From contig NZ_MOBX01000001.1 in NCBI RefSeq assembly GCF_003732425.1, forward strand, positions 149,402 through 213,401: a DNA stretch of 64,000 bases. The letters run 5' to 3'. The stretch is from Pseudomonas fluorescens. GTDB taxonomy: Bacteria; Pseudomonadota; Gammaproteobacteria; Pseudomonadales; Pseudomonadaceae. How positions within the stretch are numbered: the stretch's first letter is position 1; every line of letters begins with the position of its first letter. The notes under the pieces are model-generated. The model was not told the origin of the DNA and made no database searches. It saw only the letters and a list, made by a program, of their open reading frames with translations. Position numbers and translations under genes: made by a program. Below are positions 30,266-39,088 of this stretch, in pieces.

Positions 30266-31582
30266 ATGGGCCCATGGGTCGATAGCGTGACCGGGTGGCT
30301 GGCGGCCAATCCACAGTGGCTGGCTGTGGCGGTGTTCATTGTTGCCTTTGTGGAGTGCCTGGCGATTGCCGGTTTGATCGTGCCGGGCACCGTGTTGCTG
30401 TTTGCGGTGGCCGTTCTGGCCGGCAGCGGTGCGCTGTCGCTGAGCGAAACCTTGTTGCTGGGCTTTCTCGGCGGGATCCTCGGTGACGTGATCTCGTACT
30501 TCCTCGGCCGGCATTTCCATCAGAACATTCGCCGCCTGCCGGGTCTGCGCCACCATCCGGAATGGATGGCCGGAGCCGAGACCTACTTCCAGCGTTACGG
30601 CATCGCCAGCCTGTTGGTCGGGCGCTTTATCGGCCCGCTGCGCCCGATGCTGCCAATGGTTGCCGGGATGTGCGACATGCCCTTCCCGCGCTTCGCCGTC
30701 GTCAGCCTGCTGGCGGCCGCTGGCTGGAGCCTGGCCTATCTGCTGCCAGGCTGGGCCACCGGCGCCGCGTTTCGCTTGCCATTGCCCGAGGGTTTCTGGC
30801 TTGAGGCCGGAATCGTCGCTGCCAGCATCGCGGCCATGGTTGGCATCAGCGCGAACAGCAGCTTGCGCCGTCACCGCCGGGCGACTCTGTGGATCAGCAG
30901 CATGAGCTTGTTGATTCTGCTGGGGCTGTTCATCGGCTATCCGTATTTGACGGCCCTCGACCAAGGCGTGATGACGCTGGTGCAGGAACATCGCCAACCA
31001 CTGCTGGATGAAATCGCCGTCACCTTTACCCTGATCGGCGAGTTCCGCAACATGCTGATGTTCAGCATTCTGCTGACAGGCCTGCTGTTGCTGTGCCGCC
31101 AGTGGCGTCAGGCAATTTTTGCGGGAAGTACTTTGCTTTGCACGGCGCTGGCCAACACGGGGACCAAGCTGTTCTTCGCACGGGTTCGCCCGGAAGTACT
31201 GAGCGACCCGATTACCAGCTTCAGCATGCCCAGTGGCCATGCTTCTGGCTCATTCGCGCTGTTCCTGACCCTGGCCGTCCTCGCGGGTCGCGGCCAGCCA
31301 CCCCGTATGCGATTGACCTGGTTGCTGGTCGGCTGTATTCCGGCTCTGGCGATCGCCCTCTCCCGGGTTTACCTGGGGGCGCACTGGCCGACCGATGTTC
31401 TGGCCGGCGCGATGCTGGCGACGTGCGTCTGTGCTGCAAGCCTGTGGCTGAATCAGCGTCAGGCCCCGCTCAACGCGATGCCCTTCAAAGTCTGGTGGCT
31501 GGTTCTGCCGGCACTGGTGGCACTGTTCAGTTTCTTCGCGCTGCGCCACCTGCCCCACACGCTGTTGCGTTACGCGTACTGA
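30266..31582 (+). CDS. DedA-PAP2 fusion membrane protein (lipid-phosphate phosphatase)
   Basis: A 438-residue polytopic protein. The N-terminal half (about 15-200) is a DedA/SNARE-associated domain with EC-LAIAGLIVPGTVLL, GDVISYFLGRHF and RFIGPLRPMLPMVAG. The C-terminal half (about 225-435) is a PAP2 phosphatase with all three motifs: KLFFARVRPE, PSGHASGSF and SRVYLGAHWPTDVLAG. DedA proteins include undecaprenyl-phosphate flippases and PAP2 enzymes include undecaprenyl-pyrophosphate phosphatases. One fused protein could dephosphorylate and translocate the same lipid carrier; that is inference. A separate DedA gene lies at 54279. Confidence 0.88.
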   Translation: MGPWVDSVTGWLAANPQWLAVAVFIVAFVECLAIAGLIVPGTVLLFAVAVLAGSGALSLSETLLLGFLGGILGDVISYFLGRHFHQNIRRLPGLRHHPEWMAGAETYFQRYGIASLLVGRFIGPLRPMLPMVAGMCDMPFPRFAVVSLLAAAGWSLAYLLPGWATGAAFRLPLPEGFWLEAGIVAASIAAMVGISANSSLRRHRRATLWISSMSLLILLGLFIGYPYLTALDQGVMTLVQEHRQPLLDEIAVTFTLIGEFRNMLMFSILLTGLLLLCRQWRQAIFAGSTLLCTALANTGTKLFFARVRPEVLSDPITSFSMPSGHASGSFALFLTLAVLAGRGQPPRMRLTWLLVGCIPALAIALSRVYLGAHWPTDVLAGAMLATCVCAASLWLNQRQAPLNAMPFKVWWLVLPALVALFSFFALRHLPHTLLRYAY

Positions 31583-31610
31583 ATACGCCTGCTTTTCTCT
31601 TTTCTCTAAT

Positions 31611-31646
31611 CGCCACTCTTTAAGGATTATTCCGACAAGAGTGGCG
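31611..31646. other. 10-bp inverted repeat in AT-rich leader of the toxin-like islet
   Basis: CGCCACTCTT at 31611-31620 and its exact complement at 31637-31646, spaced 16 nt. No T-run follows. It could be a weak terminator for the DedA-PAP2 gene or an operator for the islet. The rest of the 31583-31946 gap holds no other convincing gene and is clearly AT-rich from 31670 to 31750. Confidence 0.4.
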
Positions 31647-31946
31647 CTATTCCCCTACGCCAGTTTTGTACCCTCCCGGTAATTATTCTTAGTTAAATAA
31701 CACCAACTACCTACATATAAACCCCAACTAAAACCCAAGTTACATATTTGCCGCAACGCCGTGATCCCTCGCCAACTCCACGACAAAAAAATCATTTACA
31801 TTGAACTCGCCAGCAACGTTCAACCCACAACATTGAAAAACAACCGACCGCCTCCGATCCACTTTTAAACCGAAACACACAAATACCCGTTTGCACTCAA
31901 TCAGAAACTTCAAACGCCTATGAATCCAATCAACTCCGAGTAATCC

Positions 31947-33995
31947 ATGAGCCCAAAAGTACCGCGCAAACCGTTTACTGTTTCGCCGCAACCCATCGAT
32001 TCCATTACGCCACTTACGCGCCAGCCTGACTTCACTTCCACCCCCGCACACTGGCCTTTCGATCTCCGTGCTTCGACGCAACCGTCTCGCCCCCAGGCCA
32101 CTCATCCAGTCGTCGATCAGCCCGTGCCAACCCCCTTGCACATCAGCGACATGCCGACACGGAGCATTGCCGGCCACGCGAACGAACATCCCGTGGATAA
32201 GTACTGGCTTCACGAACCATTCCTGCGCGGCATGCAATCTGCGAACGATGAGGGCTGGCGTTACATCGTCGGGCGCCGCTTCGTTGATGTCGAATACGAA
32301 GGAGGTCTGCGTACCGCGCACGTCGATCTGGATGACACACTCAACGTCTATCGATTGAAGCTGCTCAAAGACCGTCATGCCCGTGGGCCGGTCATCTACA
32401 AAAATGAAGGACGGCCAACCTGGCGTATGACTCCAGACGATCTTGCCATCACCCGCGTCCACCAGCACGCGCAAACGGCAGGAGAGCCTGCCACCAGGCG
32501 GCGCCCTGCCTTCACGGACGAAACGACTGATCACTCACCCACGGCGAAACAACCTCGGGTAATCGAGACGCCAACCTTCATCGACCCAAACCGCTACAGC
32601 CCATCGGTTCGCTCTCCGGATGCTCAGGGGTATTACGAACTTGAACCGCGACCGGGTTCATCGCGAACCGACACACTGTTCGCGTTCCGCGATCAACACG
32701 CCCGATGGATCCAGGTCACCCCGCCCGCTGCCGGGTTTGGCGCCCCCGCCACCCATTTGCAGCAATGGACCGATCATCAGATATGGCAGGCGTACGGCCT
32801 GGAAGGCCAGGACATCGCGCGATTCCGGATGGAGGCTCAGGTTGCAGGCAAACCGCCAGGTTGGGTCGAGCCGCGAGAGATGGCTAACGCGGTCGAGGCA
32901 TTGCTGGGAAGCTCACTGCGCTGGCTGCATCCGTCCATGACGGCTACAGAACGCGAGACCTTCCTGCAGGCATACAACCTGCTGCCAAGCCAGTTGACCC
33001 GCTTGCAGCAGCACCTGAAAACCGAGTTGACGATGCCGGAGTGGGCAACGGTGCATAAGCGTCTGACACAGGACATCGGTAATCCGTATCGCCTCGACCA
33101 ACTGAGTCGGGATGCCATCAGCGAACTGCATTTGAAACGCCATCCGCGACATGACTGGTACGACCCGGAACGCCTCTTGACCGCTGAACTGCGTGAAGCG
33201 CTGTTGGCGAAACTGGGTTACCTGCGCAACCGGCACAACTGCCTTTATCGAACCGACGTGCCGGCGCTGTTTCGCGGGGATGAACGCACACCGTTCGAAT
33301 TGGCGAATGACGACACCATGCTGCCCCGCTACGCACACAGTCCCGGGGCCTCCACGCATAAACCGATGAGCGCCACGTTCAGCCTGAAGGAGGGGCAGAT
33401 GTATGCCAGCGCACCGGACCCGGAATATCTGCGGTTCAACAGCCAGACCAACAAATACCCCGGCCGGCCTGCGGACGATGCATCGCCTGACAGCGATGCA
33501 GGCAACAGCAGCGACAGCAGCACGTCTTCCGACTGGTCGGATATCGCAAGTCCTGTAGCGATGGACCGGGAGCGCAACTACGAACGGATCCGGGAGCGCC
33601 AGACGCAAATGTTTATCTATGTGCTGGACACCCGCGGCCTGGAAGTGGTCCCCCATGAAGTGAACTATCTGTTCAACTCGTCCGCCCTCGCCGCGCCGAC
33701 CACCCGGTTTCCCTCGGATGATCACGAAGGCCTGATTTCCGTCACCAGAAAAGGTCTGGACGCCAAGCGCGTCTGGTTGCTGGATTCAACCCTGAGCAAA
33801 GCGGCGAACGTTTACGACCTCCAGCAGCAGGCCGGCAGCAACGCCGAACGTATCGAAGCGGCAACCCACGCAGGCCGTGCCAACCATCATGAATACGATC
33901 GATTGATCGATGCCGTGCACGCGGCGGGTAAACCGATACTTAAACTTTCCGGCAACAAAGACGAGTTCGGCGACGACATCACCTGGCCTGAATGA
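31947..33995 (+). CDS. Putative ADP-ribosyltransferase toxin (A component), cholera-toxin-like C-terminal domain
   Basis: A 682-residue protein with no signal peptide or membrane segment. The N terminus (1-75) is Pro/Thr-rich and probably disordered. Two short beta-rich modules (about 105-165 and 230-260) and a helical middle (about 290-410) are unassigned. From about 435 the pattern fits R-S-E type ADP-ribosyltransferases of the cholera toxin group. LFRGDERTP (R443) parallels the LYRADSRPP of CtxA, and TMLPR follows. PMSATFSL (S475-A-T477) stands for the STS motif, MFIYVLDTRGLEVV for the YYIYVI strand, and FPSDDHEGLISV (E594) for the catalytic Glu loop. An Asp/Ser-rich insert (about 509-534) splits the domain. 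NAD binding, activity and target are inference. The gene lies 117 nt before the pore-former-like gene with no terminator between. Confidence 0.6.
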   Translation: MSPKVPRKPFTVSPQPIDSITPLTRQPDFTSTPAHWPFDLRASTQPSRPQATHPVVDQPVPTPLHISDMPTRSIAGHANEHPVDKYWLHEPFLRGMQSANDEGWRYIVGRRFVDVEYEGGLRTAHVDLDDTLNVYRLKLLKDRHARGPVIYKNEGRPTWRMTPDDLAITRVHQHAQTAGEPATRRRPAFTDETTDHSPTAKQPRVIETPTFIDPNRYSPSVRSPDAQGYYELEPRPGSSRTDTLFAFRDQHARWIQVTPPAAGFGAPATHLQQWTDHQIWQAYGLEGQDIARFRMEAQVAGKPPGWVEPREMANAVEALLGSSLRWLHPSMTATERETFLQAYNLLPSQLTRLQQHLKTELTMPEWATVHKRLTQDIGNPYRLDQLSRDAISELHLKRHPRHDWYDPERLLTAELREALLAKLGYLRNRHNCLYRTDVPALFRGDERTPFELANDDTMLPRYAHSPGASTHKPMSATFSLKEGQMYASAPDPEYLRFNSQTNKYPGRPADDASPDSDAGNSSDSSTSSDWSDIASPVAMDRERNYERIRERQTQMFIYVLDTRGLEVVPHEVNYLFNSSALAAPTTRFPSDDHEGLISVTRKGLDAKRVWLLDSTLSKAANVYDLQQQAGSNAERIEAATHAGRANHHEYDRLIDAVHAAGKPILKLSGNKDEFGDDITWPE

Positions 33996-34112
33996 ATGCG
34001 CTTGAGCGCCTGTATTCGCAACAACTTCGCCTGTTTCAAGCAATCGCCTGGCTTTATTCAAACCGGTACGGAAACCGGGGCGGCATGACGCTTATCATTA
34101 AAGGATCAATTC

Positions 34113-37100
34113 ATGGCAACAGTTATCGAACCAGCAATCGAAATACCCCTCTCTCCCACTCTCCAGGTAACACCGATCCATAGTTCGGCCAATACTGATG
34201 CACCTGTGGCCCGCAATATTGAAGCCACTCCCACACCTGCAAACGTAACAACGGACATACTCATCGACGGCGATGGCGTAAAAGCCACACTCAAATCCCT
34301 CGACAAACATTTCGGCCCCCTGCGCATCGGTGAAGTCTGGGTGAGCCGCGTGGAACTCAAGGCTCTGGGCGCCACGGTCAACGGCCAGGTTATCAGTGCG
34401 GCGAACGCCAGCATAAAAACACCGGACCAGGCCTTTCTGAACGCGCTCAACTTCAACTCGGCAACCGTCGAGACGCGCGTCAAGCATGCGGACATCGCCG
34501 ACAGCGGGGTCGTGGCCACCCTCTTCTTTGAAATTGCCTGCAAACGTTCCGCCAACGCCTCGGCGCTGTTCGTCAGCGCCAGACCGCTGCCCCCCGACAG
34601 CGGCATGGATCGACTGAACCAACTGAGCCACGCGGCACAAACACTGGACATTCATCGCGTCGACTCGTTTGAGAATGCACCGGGCTGGGTCAGCAAATCC
34701 AAAAGCTACCTGATGAGTGGCGCCGGTGTAGGGTTGCAGGCGTTTGGTATCTACAGCGGCTATATGGCGATGATGGACGCCATCAAAAAAGGCGACACGC
34801 TGGAGGCGGTCTACCAGGGGGGGTCGATTGCTGCCGAATTCGGTTCTCTGATCATCGAACGCGGGCTGACCAAAACCGGCGAAGCGATGCTCAGAAACGG
34901 CTCGAAGGCGTTTGGGCGATTCCCGCTGACCTCGGCCGGCAAACACCTGAGTCGGGGTGCCGGCCTGTTTGCCAGTGCGATCACCCTGCCATTCGACATC
35001 AGCGATGCCGTGTCCTCGTTCAAGGCAGCCGCAGCGACCAGCGGCAAGGAGGCGCAGGACCACTACGTCGCCGGCGGTCTGAGTGTCGCCGGTGCGGGCA
35101 TCAGCCTGGCGCTGGGCGCCGCGGCGCTGGCCGGGTTTGGCAGCGTCGCCGGCCCACTGGGCCTCGCCGCAGCGGCCATCCTCATCCTCGGGTCGATGAT
35201 TTACCAGGCCGCGCGAGTGGTCGACGACATTGATGATTACATCGAACTGAGCGCCCATGAACGCTTGCGCTCCGGCTGGTTCGCTTTCACCGGCCAGGAG
35301 CTGGATCAAGAAGTGCTGGACCGCTTCAAAATCTCCAAGGCCTTCAGTGATTACACCAAGCAACGAGATGTCTCGGCCAAAGCCCTGCTGGAAGGTGCCT
35401 ACAAGAACTTTGCGCAATATGTGGTCAACGGCAGCTTCAGTGTCGAACTCAAGCCCTTGAAAATCTGGCGATACCAATGGGACGAGCGCGCCGGAGAGCA
35501 AGCGTTCAAGCTCGACAGCGAAACAGTCATCATCGGCGGCGACGACATCATCGATGCCCACGACGGCATACCGACAAACCTCGCGGGCAGCGTCAAAGGT
35601 GCGCCCGGTGATGACAAAGGGGTGTTCTGGCGGCTCGATGACGGCAACGATCAGGTTGTCGGGGTCAATGACAAACCTAATTTCTTCAGCTATCGGGAGG
35701 GCACGAAGACCCTGACCGGGGGCAGCAAGGCCGATGAGTTTTACTTCGAAACCACCGCCAACATACTCAATCAGGTGACAGCGCCATCCAGGACCAGCAC
35801 CCTCGATGGCGGCGAAGGCCCCGACACGCTGGCCTTTGAAGGCCGCCGCCCGGCCACCGATACGCGCCACATCGGTTACGACATCAATCTGCAGACCGGC
35901 AAGGTCGCCCTGCGCAGCCATGACCAGACCACGACTGCGATCGAGATCGCACACGTGCGCGCGATCGAAAACATCTCGACATTGCGCAATGGTGTCAGCC
36001 TGGTCACCGGGAGCAGCGAAGCCAATCGCATTTCGGCCAATGGCAATGATCACATCGCGGCCGGCCACGGCGACGACACCATTGCCATCCGCGGCGCCGA
36101 TTGCCGTGTCGACGGAGGTCAGGGCCAGGATCGCTACTACATCGCCGATACCACAGCCATAACAACGATCATTGAAGACGGCGAGCAGTTGAGCGTCATC
36201 GAACTGGGCTGGCCCATCGAATGGATCCAGCGTTGGCAGATCGTCGGCACCTCACTGCTCGTCAGCTCCTTGCGTGGCCGCGACGGTGAAGACCCCGAGC
36301 ATGTCCTGACGATCGAAAACACCTACCAATGGGTCGACGGTCAGCGCCACCTGAAAAATGGCCAATTGCTGTTCAAGACCCAGGACGGCTATGAACTGAT
36401 GCCGGCCCTGCCTTCGCTCATGCAAGGGGCGCAGGCGCAGGATGTTGAAGTGGTCGTCAGCAGCATTGGCAAATCCGCTGCCACCGAGATTGTCAATGGC
36501 GGCACGGTTACGCTCGCGGAGCAGGGACCGAAGCGGCATTTTGTGGCACGCACCGACCGCAGAGTCGAATTCGTTGCCAGTCCCGGCCTGCCAGGCAGCT
36601 CCAGGGTCATCTACCTGGATTACAAGGATGAGGAAATGGCCGATGTGATCGTCAATTACCATGTCGAGAAGCGCGCGGGCGTATCGCTCAACTCTCACCT
36701 GTATTACAGCAACATCAATATCTCGCTGTTGCTTCCATCGAAAACAGTGACGTTCAAGGGGATCATCCAGGCTTCGACGCACGCCAACGGCTACAGTGGC
36801 CGGAACAGCCTCAAGGTCACGACTGCGCAGGTGACACAGGACATTGCCCTGGTGATGCAGGATGGCGTCTCTTACCGGCTGCAATTGCCCGCTCTGCCCT
36901 ATCTGTCAGACGCCATGGAGCCGGGCAACAAGCTTCGCAAGGCAGCAGACTGCCTGAAGCCAAGGTATGGAGATTATCTGTTTTCCCGGCCAACGATTGC
37001 TCGCACCGTCGCGCTGCCAGCCACACCCAACCGGGTCGATATAGAAGCCGTATCCCACAATGGCATCTATGTTTTACAAGGCGAAAGCTCGACCTACGAC

Positions 37101-37634
37101 ATCTATCTGGCCAGCAACGTGATCATTCGCCTGATGACGCCCGGTGCCACTGCAAAAACGAACAATGCCTCCACCTGGAGTCTGTTCACCGCGCGGATGA
37201 GCGAGGCAATCGGCCGCGACGACATCAAGCTCGAGTCCGAGCGCCTGTGGGTGGGCAGCGCCTTGATCGAGTTGCCGACCATAGAAGATGACGTGCCCGT
37301 CGAATCGGTGAGCGTTGTGACCCGCTCCGGCAACATTTATGAGGCCGCGTTGCTGTTTGAAGTGCTGCAACTTTACCTGATCAACGCACAAAGCTATTCG
37401 AGTCTCGATAGCCTGCTGGCCGACATCCGCCTGCACCGGCAACGCAATGAGCTGGCCGCCAGAGTCATTGTCCAGAACCTTGGCACAACTACGAAAACGA
37501 ACGACAGGGTGTATTACAACTCGATAAAAGACTATTGGGGATTCGACAACGATCCGTCCTTGCAGATCAAACCCGAAGACCTCGTCATAGCACCGGCCGC
37601 CATCGCCTCCCTGGACCCGAGCGAACCTGCTTGA
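34113..37634 (+). CDS. Putative toxin translocation component: TcdB/Mcf-FitD-like pore region plus RTX-like repeats
   Basis: A 1,173-residue protein without a Sec signal. Residues about 200-225 and 285-375 are strongly hydrophobic and Gly/Ala-rich (for example GLSVAGAGISLALGAAALAG and AAAAILILGSMIYQAARVV). They are followed by DDIDDYIELSAHERLRSGW. I read this as the pore-forming/translocation region shared by large clostridial toxins and insecticidal Mcf/FitD, from memory and not searched. Next come IIGGDDIIDAHDG, SYREGTKTLTGGSKADEF and a few degenerate RTX nonapeptides (D565-D571; G644-D673, DGGQGQD). The C-terminal 450 residues are beta-rich and unassigned. It lacks the N-terminal effector of Mcf-type toxins, which fits with the enzyme being encoded by the preceding gene. 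No type I secretion genes are adjacent. AAAGGA lies 8 nt before the ATG. Confidence 0.6.
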   Translation: MATVIEPAIEIPLSPTLQVTPIHSSANTDAPVARNIEATPTPANVTTDILIDGDGVKATLKSLDKHFGPLRIGEVWVSRVELKALGATVNGQVISAANASIKTPDQAFLNALNFNSATVETRVKHADIADSGVVATLFFEIACKRSANASALFVSARPLPPDSGMDRLNQLSHAAQTLDIHRVDSFENAPGWVSKSKSYLMSGAGVGLQAFGIYSGYMAMMDAIKKGDTLEAVYQGGSIAAEFGSLIIERGLTKTGEAMLRNGSKAFGRFPLTSAGKHLSRGAGLFASAITLPFDISDAVSSFKAAAATSGKEAQDHYVAGGLSVAGAGISLALGAAALAGFGSVAGPLGLAAAAILILGSMIYQAARVVDDIDDYIELSAHERLRSGWFAFTGQELDQEVLDRFKISKAFSDYTKQRDVSAKALLEGAYKNFAQYVVNGSFSVELKPLKIWRYQWDERAGEQAFKLDSETVIIGGDDIIDAHDGIPTNLAGSVKGAPGDDKGVFWRLDDGNDQVVGVNDKPNFFSYREGTKTLTGGSKADEFYFETTANILNQVTAPSRTSTLDGGEGPDTLAFEGRRPATDTRHIGYDINLQTGKVALRSHDQTTTAIEIAHVRAIENISTLRNGVSLVTGSSEANRISANGNDHIAAGHGDDTIAIRGADCRVDGGQGQDRYYIADTTAITTIIEDGEQLSVIELGWPIEWIQRWQIVGTSLLVSSLRGRDGEDPEHVLTIENTYQWVDGQRHLKNGQLLFKTQDGYELMPALPSLMQGAQAQDVEVVVSSIGKSAATEIVNGGTVTLAEQGPKRHFVARTDRRVEFVASPGLPGSSRVIYLDYKDEEMADVIVNYHVEKRAGVSLNSHLYYSNINISLLLPSKTVTFKGIIQASTHANGYSGRNSLKVTTAQVTQDIALVMQDGVSYRLQLPALPYLSDAMEPGNKLRKAADCLKPRYGDYLFSRPTIARTVALPATPNRVDIEAVSHNGIYVLQGESSTYDIYLASNVIIRLMTPGATAKTNNASTWSLFTARMSEAIGRDDIKLESERLWVGSALIELPTIEDDVPVESVSVVTRSGNIYEAALLFEVLQLYLINAQSYSSLDSLLADIRLHRQRNELAARVIVQNLGTTTKTNDRVYYNSIKDYWGFDNDPSLQIKPEDLVIAPAAIASLDPSEPA

Positions 37635-37643
37635 TGCCCAGCG

Positions 37644-37674
37644 CCCCGATGTGATGTTCATCATTACATCGGGG
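37644..37674 (+). terminator. Hairpin just after the pore-former-like gene
   Basis: Thirteen-pair stem (one G-U) with a 5-nt loop, starting 10 nt after the stop at 37634. No T-tract follows, so it may be a mRNA-stabilising 3-prime end or a weak terminator closing the two-gene islet. Confidence 0.5.
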
Positions 37675-37770
37675 TCTGATCCGTAGGGGGCCTGATGAAG
37701 CGTTCCAGTGACTCATGCTCAAGAAAAGCGCAAACACTGCGAGCGTGTCGCGGGGTGTGTCGAGGTGCAA

Positions 37771-38361
37771 TTATGCGAACAACTCACCCTGCAACTCATC
37801 GAGCAACGCCTGGATCGCGTCGAGTCGCTGTTGCGGGTCATCGAGTTGCAACAGATCGATTTTGTCTTCTTCAGTGAAAGGCAACAGATAGGCCAATTGA
37901 TTGGCCAAGGACTGCTGTCCCAGCGCCTCTGTACCCATGTTCAGCGCCTCGACCATCGGATGCTCCGCCAATGCCTTGAGCAGCGCCACCAAGTCGGCAT
38001 CTTCATCCTGCAACGGTTGCTCCGGCTCCTCGTCCAGCCACTCGACATCGGCGATGATCAATTGATCGCGCTGCACTTCGGTGCGCAACACGCTGAAGCG
38101 TCGACCGCCTTGCACCCGAATCCCCAGCAGACCATTGTCCTGCTGCTGGAAATCGGTGATCCGCGCCTCACAGCCAACCAAGGCAAAACCTTCAGGCGCA
38201 ACACCCACCTCATGGCCATCAAGGATGCATACCACGCCGAAACCGCCGCCCTGTTTCATGCAGCGGCCGATCATGTCCAGATAGCGCGCCTCGAAGATCT
38301 GCAGGTCGAGGTTGCAGCCGGGAAACAGCACTGTGTTGAGCGGAAAAAGCGGCAGACTCAT
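37771..38361 (-). CDS. LON substrate-binding-domain protein
   Basis: A 196-residue stand-alone Lon N-terminal (PUA-like) domain: LPLFPLNTVLFPGCNLDLQIFEARYLDMI, then VGCEARITDFQQQDNGLLGIRVQGGRRF. There is no ATPase or protease domain, so it is not a protease itself. Of two ATGs six bases apart (38367, 38361) I prefer 38361, as AAGGA lies 7 nt before it and only 1 nt before the other. It is 10 nt downstream of the LrgB gene on the same strand. Function of these single-domain proteins is not established. Confidence 0.9.
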   Translation of the reverse strand: MSLPLFPLNTVLFPGCNLDLQIFEARYLDMIGRCMKQGGGFGVVCILDGHEVGVAPEGFALVGCEARITDFQQQDNGLLGIRVQGGRRFSVLRTEVQRDQLIIADVEWLDEEPEQPLQDEDADLVALLKALAEHPMVEALNMGTEALGQQSLANQLAYLLPFTEEDKIDLLQLDDPQQRLDAIQALLDELQGELFA

Positions 38362-38371
38362 AGACATTTCC

Positions 38372-39088
38372 TTACACCACCATCGACACCGCCAACGGCA
38401 GGAACACCGCCGTGGCCACGCCCATCAGACTCATTGCCAGCGCCGCGAAGGCGCCGCACTCATCACTTTCCTGCAACGCCACCGAGGTGCCGACCGCATG
38501 CGCGGTCATGCCCAGCGCCATACCGCGCGCCTCGGGGCTGTGCACACCGAGACGAGTCAGCAGCGCCGGGCCGAAGATCGCGCCGATCACCCCGGTGATC
38601 AGCACGAACACCGCCGCCAGCGCCGCGACGCCACCGATCTGTTCGGCCACCAGCATCGCGATCGGCGAGGTCACCGACTTCGGCGCCATGGTCATCAGAA
38701 TCATGTGATCAGCACCAAACCACCAGCCCAGCGCCACACCCATGCCCGTCGCGACCACGCCGCCTATCACCAGCGTAGTAAAAATCGGCCAGAACAATTG
38801 ACGGATGCGTCGCAGATTCAAGTACAGCGGCACCGCCAGCGCCACCGTTGCCGGGCCGAGCAGAATGCTGAGGATCTCGGTGCTCTTGCGGTACTCGGCG
38901 TAAGTCAGGCCGCAGCCGACCAGCACGCCGATCACCAACAGCATGGAGACCAGCACCGGTTGCAGAAAGATCCAGCGGGTTTTCTCGAACGCCGCCAGCA
39001 CCAGTTGATAAGCACCGAGGGTGATGCCGATACCAAACAGCGGATGATGAATGACTGAAGCCCAGGCACCCTGCCAGTCGAAAAGCAT
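38372..39088 (-). CDS. LrgB/CidB-family membrane protein
   Basis: A 238-residue polytopic protein with the LrgB signatures LLGPATVALAVPLY, KSVTSPIAMLVAEQIGG and MALGMTAHAVGTSVALQ. LrgA-LrgB pairs modulate murein hydrolase export and autolysis in Gram-positives; in plants and some bacteria the fused form moves glycolate or other small acids. The start overlaps the LrgA gene stop by one base, so the two are coupled. Confidence 0.92.
   Translation of the reverse strand: MLFDWQGAWASVIHHPLFGIGITLGAYQLVLAAFEKTRWIFLQPVLVSMLLVIGVLVGCGLTYAEYRKSTEILSILLGPATVALAVPLYLNLRRIRQLFWPIFTTLVIGGVVATGMGVALGWWFGADHMILMTMAPKSVTSPIAMLVAEQIGGVAALAAVFVLITGVIGAIFGPALLTRLGVHSPEARGMALGMTAHAVGTSVALQESDECGAFAALAMSLMGVATAVFLPLAVSMVV

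Noticed and set aside
31740..32534. 264-codon open frame on the minus strand opposite the start of the ADP-ribosyltransferase-like gene
   Set aside because: No recognisable domain, Trp/Arg/Cys-rich composition typical of antisense reading, and the plus strand gives a coherent protein. An immunity or antitoxin gene here cannot be supported.
34113..37634. Reading the second islet gene as a normal type I-secreted RTX calcium-binding protein
   Set aside because: Only a handful of degenerate nonapeptides are present, the hydrophobic region is far longer than in RTX proteases or lipases, and no exporter genes are adjacent.
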